DNA of 22,122 bases from Chloroflexota bacterium (GTDB taxonomy: Bacteria; Chloroflexota; Dehalococcoidia; Tepidiformales; Tepidiformaceae): the NCBI GenBank assembly GCA_963169135.1, contig CAUJEQ010000178.1, forward strand, positions 1-22,122, written 5' to 3'. The notes below the pieces were generated by a model. That model was not told where the DNA came from. It did not search any database and saw nothing but the letters and a program-made list of their open reading frames with translations. The first letter of the stretch is position 1. Each line of letters starts with the position of its first letter. Shown piece by piece: positions 21,672-22,122 of the stretch. A program made the translations under genes and the position numbers.

Positions 21672-22122
21672 ATGCCGGAAGTCACTGCGCGAGCCTTTCA
21701 TGACACCCCGCCCGCGACGGAGCCGGTTCTGAGAACCGACCAGCAGCTGGCGAGGCCAGGGGAGTTGGACAGAGTTTTACGAACATATTCGGACCGGCTC
21801 CAGGCGTTTCCTGCACGGATGGAGATCAAGCGCTATATCGAAGTTGCCAGTCGCCGGCCCCTCATGGGCGACGACGAATTTCGAGGTTTGCGCCGAGTGG
21901 GACTGACTTCGGCAGGCGATCAATTGTTGCTCCCCGAGTCGGAACAGGCTGACGAGTTCGACTTCGCGCTGTCAGGACGTCAACGCTCGAAACTGGTACG
22001 GATCGTGGCCAGCTTCCTACAGGAGCACCGCCTTCCCCAGCCGGCCCTCGAACGGACGACGTTCGAGGTCTTCGCCAACGTCGTTCTGAGCGTAAAGAAT
22101 CGACGGCAGATCTTCACAAGCG
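21672..22122 (+). CDS. Unrecognised protein, N-terminal 150 residues (runs off the window)
   Basis: An open frame from ATG 21672 to the window end without a stop. GGGAGAG about 8 bases upstream is a good ribosome site. It starts MPEVTARAFHDTPPATEPVL, followed by charged, helix-like sequence with LDRVLRTYSDRLQAF (about 37-51), MEIKRYIEVASRRPLMGDDE (55-74), SGRQRSKLVRIVASFLQEHR (103-122) and FEVFANVVLSVKNRRQIF. No signal peptide, membrane segment or cysteine is visible. I do not recognise a family. The base composition is visibly less GC-rich than the metabolic genes to the left, with codons such as TTA, ATA and ACA that are rare there. With the integrase and tRNA remnants next to it, this fits horizontally acquired cargo. 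Function unknown. Confidence 0.7.
   Translation, partial: MPEVTARAFHDTPPATEPVLRTDQQLARPGELDRVLRTYSDRLQAFPARMEIKRYIEVASRRPLMGDDEFRGLRRVGLTSAGDQLLLPESEQADEFDFALSGRQRSKLVRIVASFLQEHRLPQPALERTTFEVFANVVLSVKNRRQIFTS

Noticed and set aside
1..22122. CRISPR arrays, rRNA genes, complete insertion sequences
   Set aside because: No regularly spaced direct repeats, rRNA-like stretches or transposase with terminal repeats were seen on reading both strands.

Overview
The window is GC-rich throughout, by eye about two-thirds G+C until the last 450 bases. Several starts look like GTG or TTG, ribosome binding sites are ordinary Shine-Dalgarno, and genes are tightly packed with 4-8 bp overlaps. An F420-dependent luciferase-like oxidoreductase, a one-chain pyruvate:ferredoxin oxidoreductase, an Acr3 arsenite pump, a bacterial COG2403 cyclic-2,3-diphosphoglycerate-synthetase-like protein and a TreY/TreZ trehalose pathway together point to a GC-rich Chloroflexota lineage. 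An actinomycete-like host is the main alternative. This placement is inference from gene content only.

Layout. 1-1448: an edge-truncated F420 oxidoreductase and a RidA-family protein on the minus strand, then a divergent TetR regulator. A 23-bp near-perfect palindrome in the ridA/tetR gap is a strong operator candidate. 1595-7580: central carbon metabolism. Citrate synthase faces, across an 11-bp-stem hairpin, a translationally coupled pair made of pyruvate:ferredoxin oxidoreductase and a dihydroorotate-dehydrogenase-like flavoprotein. PFOR makes or uses acetyl-CoA and citrate synthase consumes it. 7817-8917: a stand-alone Acr3 arsenite efflux permease. 8942-11717 (minus): a probable operon of a VOC/epimerase-like protein, carbamate kinase and a COG2403 P-loop protein, the last two joined by an ATGA overlap. 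11835-12653: a divergent ThuA-like gene sharing a mirrored promoter region with that operon.

12894-19636: glycogen-to-trehalose block. GlgX (plus) debranches glycogen. TreY and TreZ (minus, 8-bp overlap) convert the resulting malto-oligosaccharides to trehalose. GlgX and TreZ are convergent and their coding ends overlap by 41 bp. A small, possibly decayed reading frame lies just before glgX. The treY leader holds inverted repeats that may be regulatory. 19937-20926: a nitronate monooxygenase-family flavoprotein.

20963-22122: the accessory end of the window. The 5' half of a tRNA-Lys(TTT) gene runs to the end of the anticodon loop and then stops resembling tRNA. It is followed by about 100 bases rich in inverted repeats, then a C-terminal remnant of a tyrosine integrase with two apparent one-base deletions, a hairpin, and an unrecognised open frame that leaves the window with visibly lower GC. 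I read this as the decayed edge of an integrative element at a tRNA site. No CRISPR array, rRNA or complete insertion sequence was seen.
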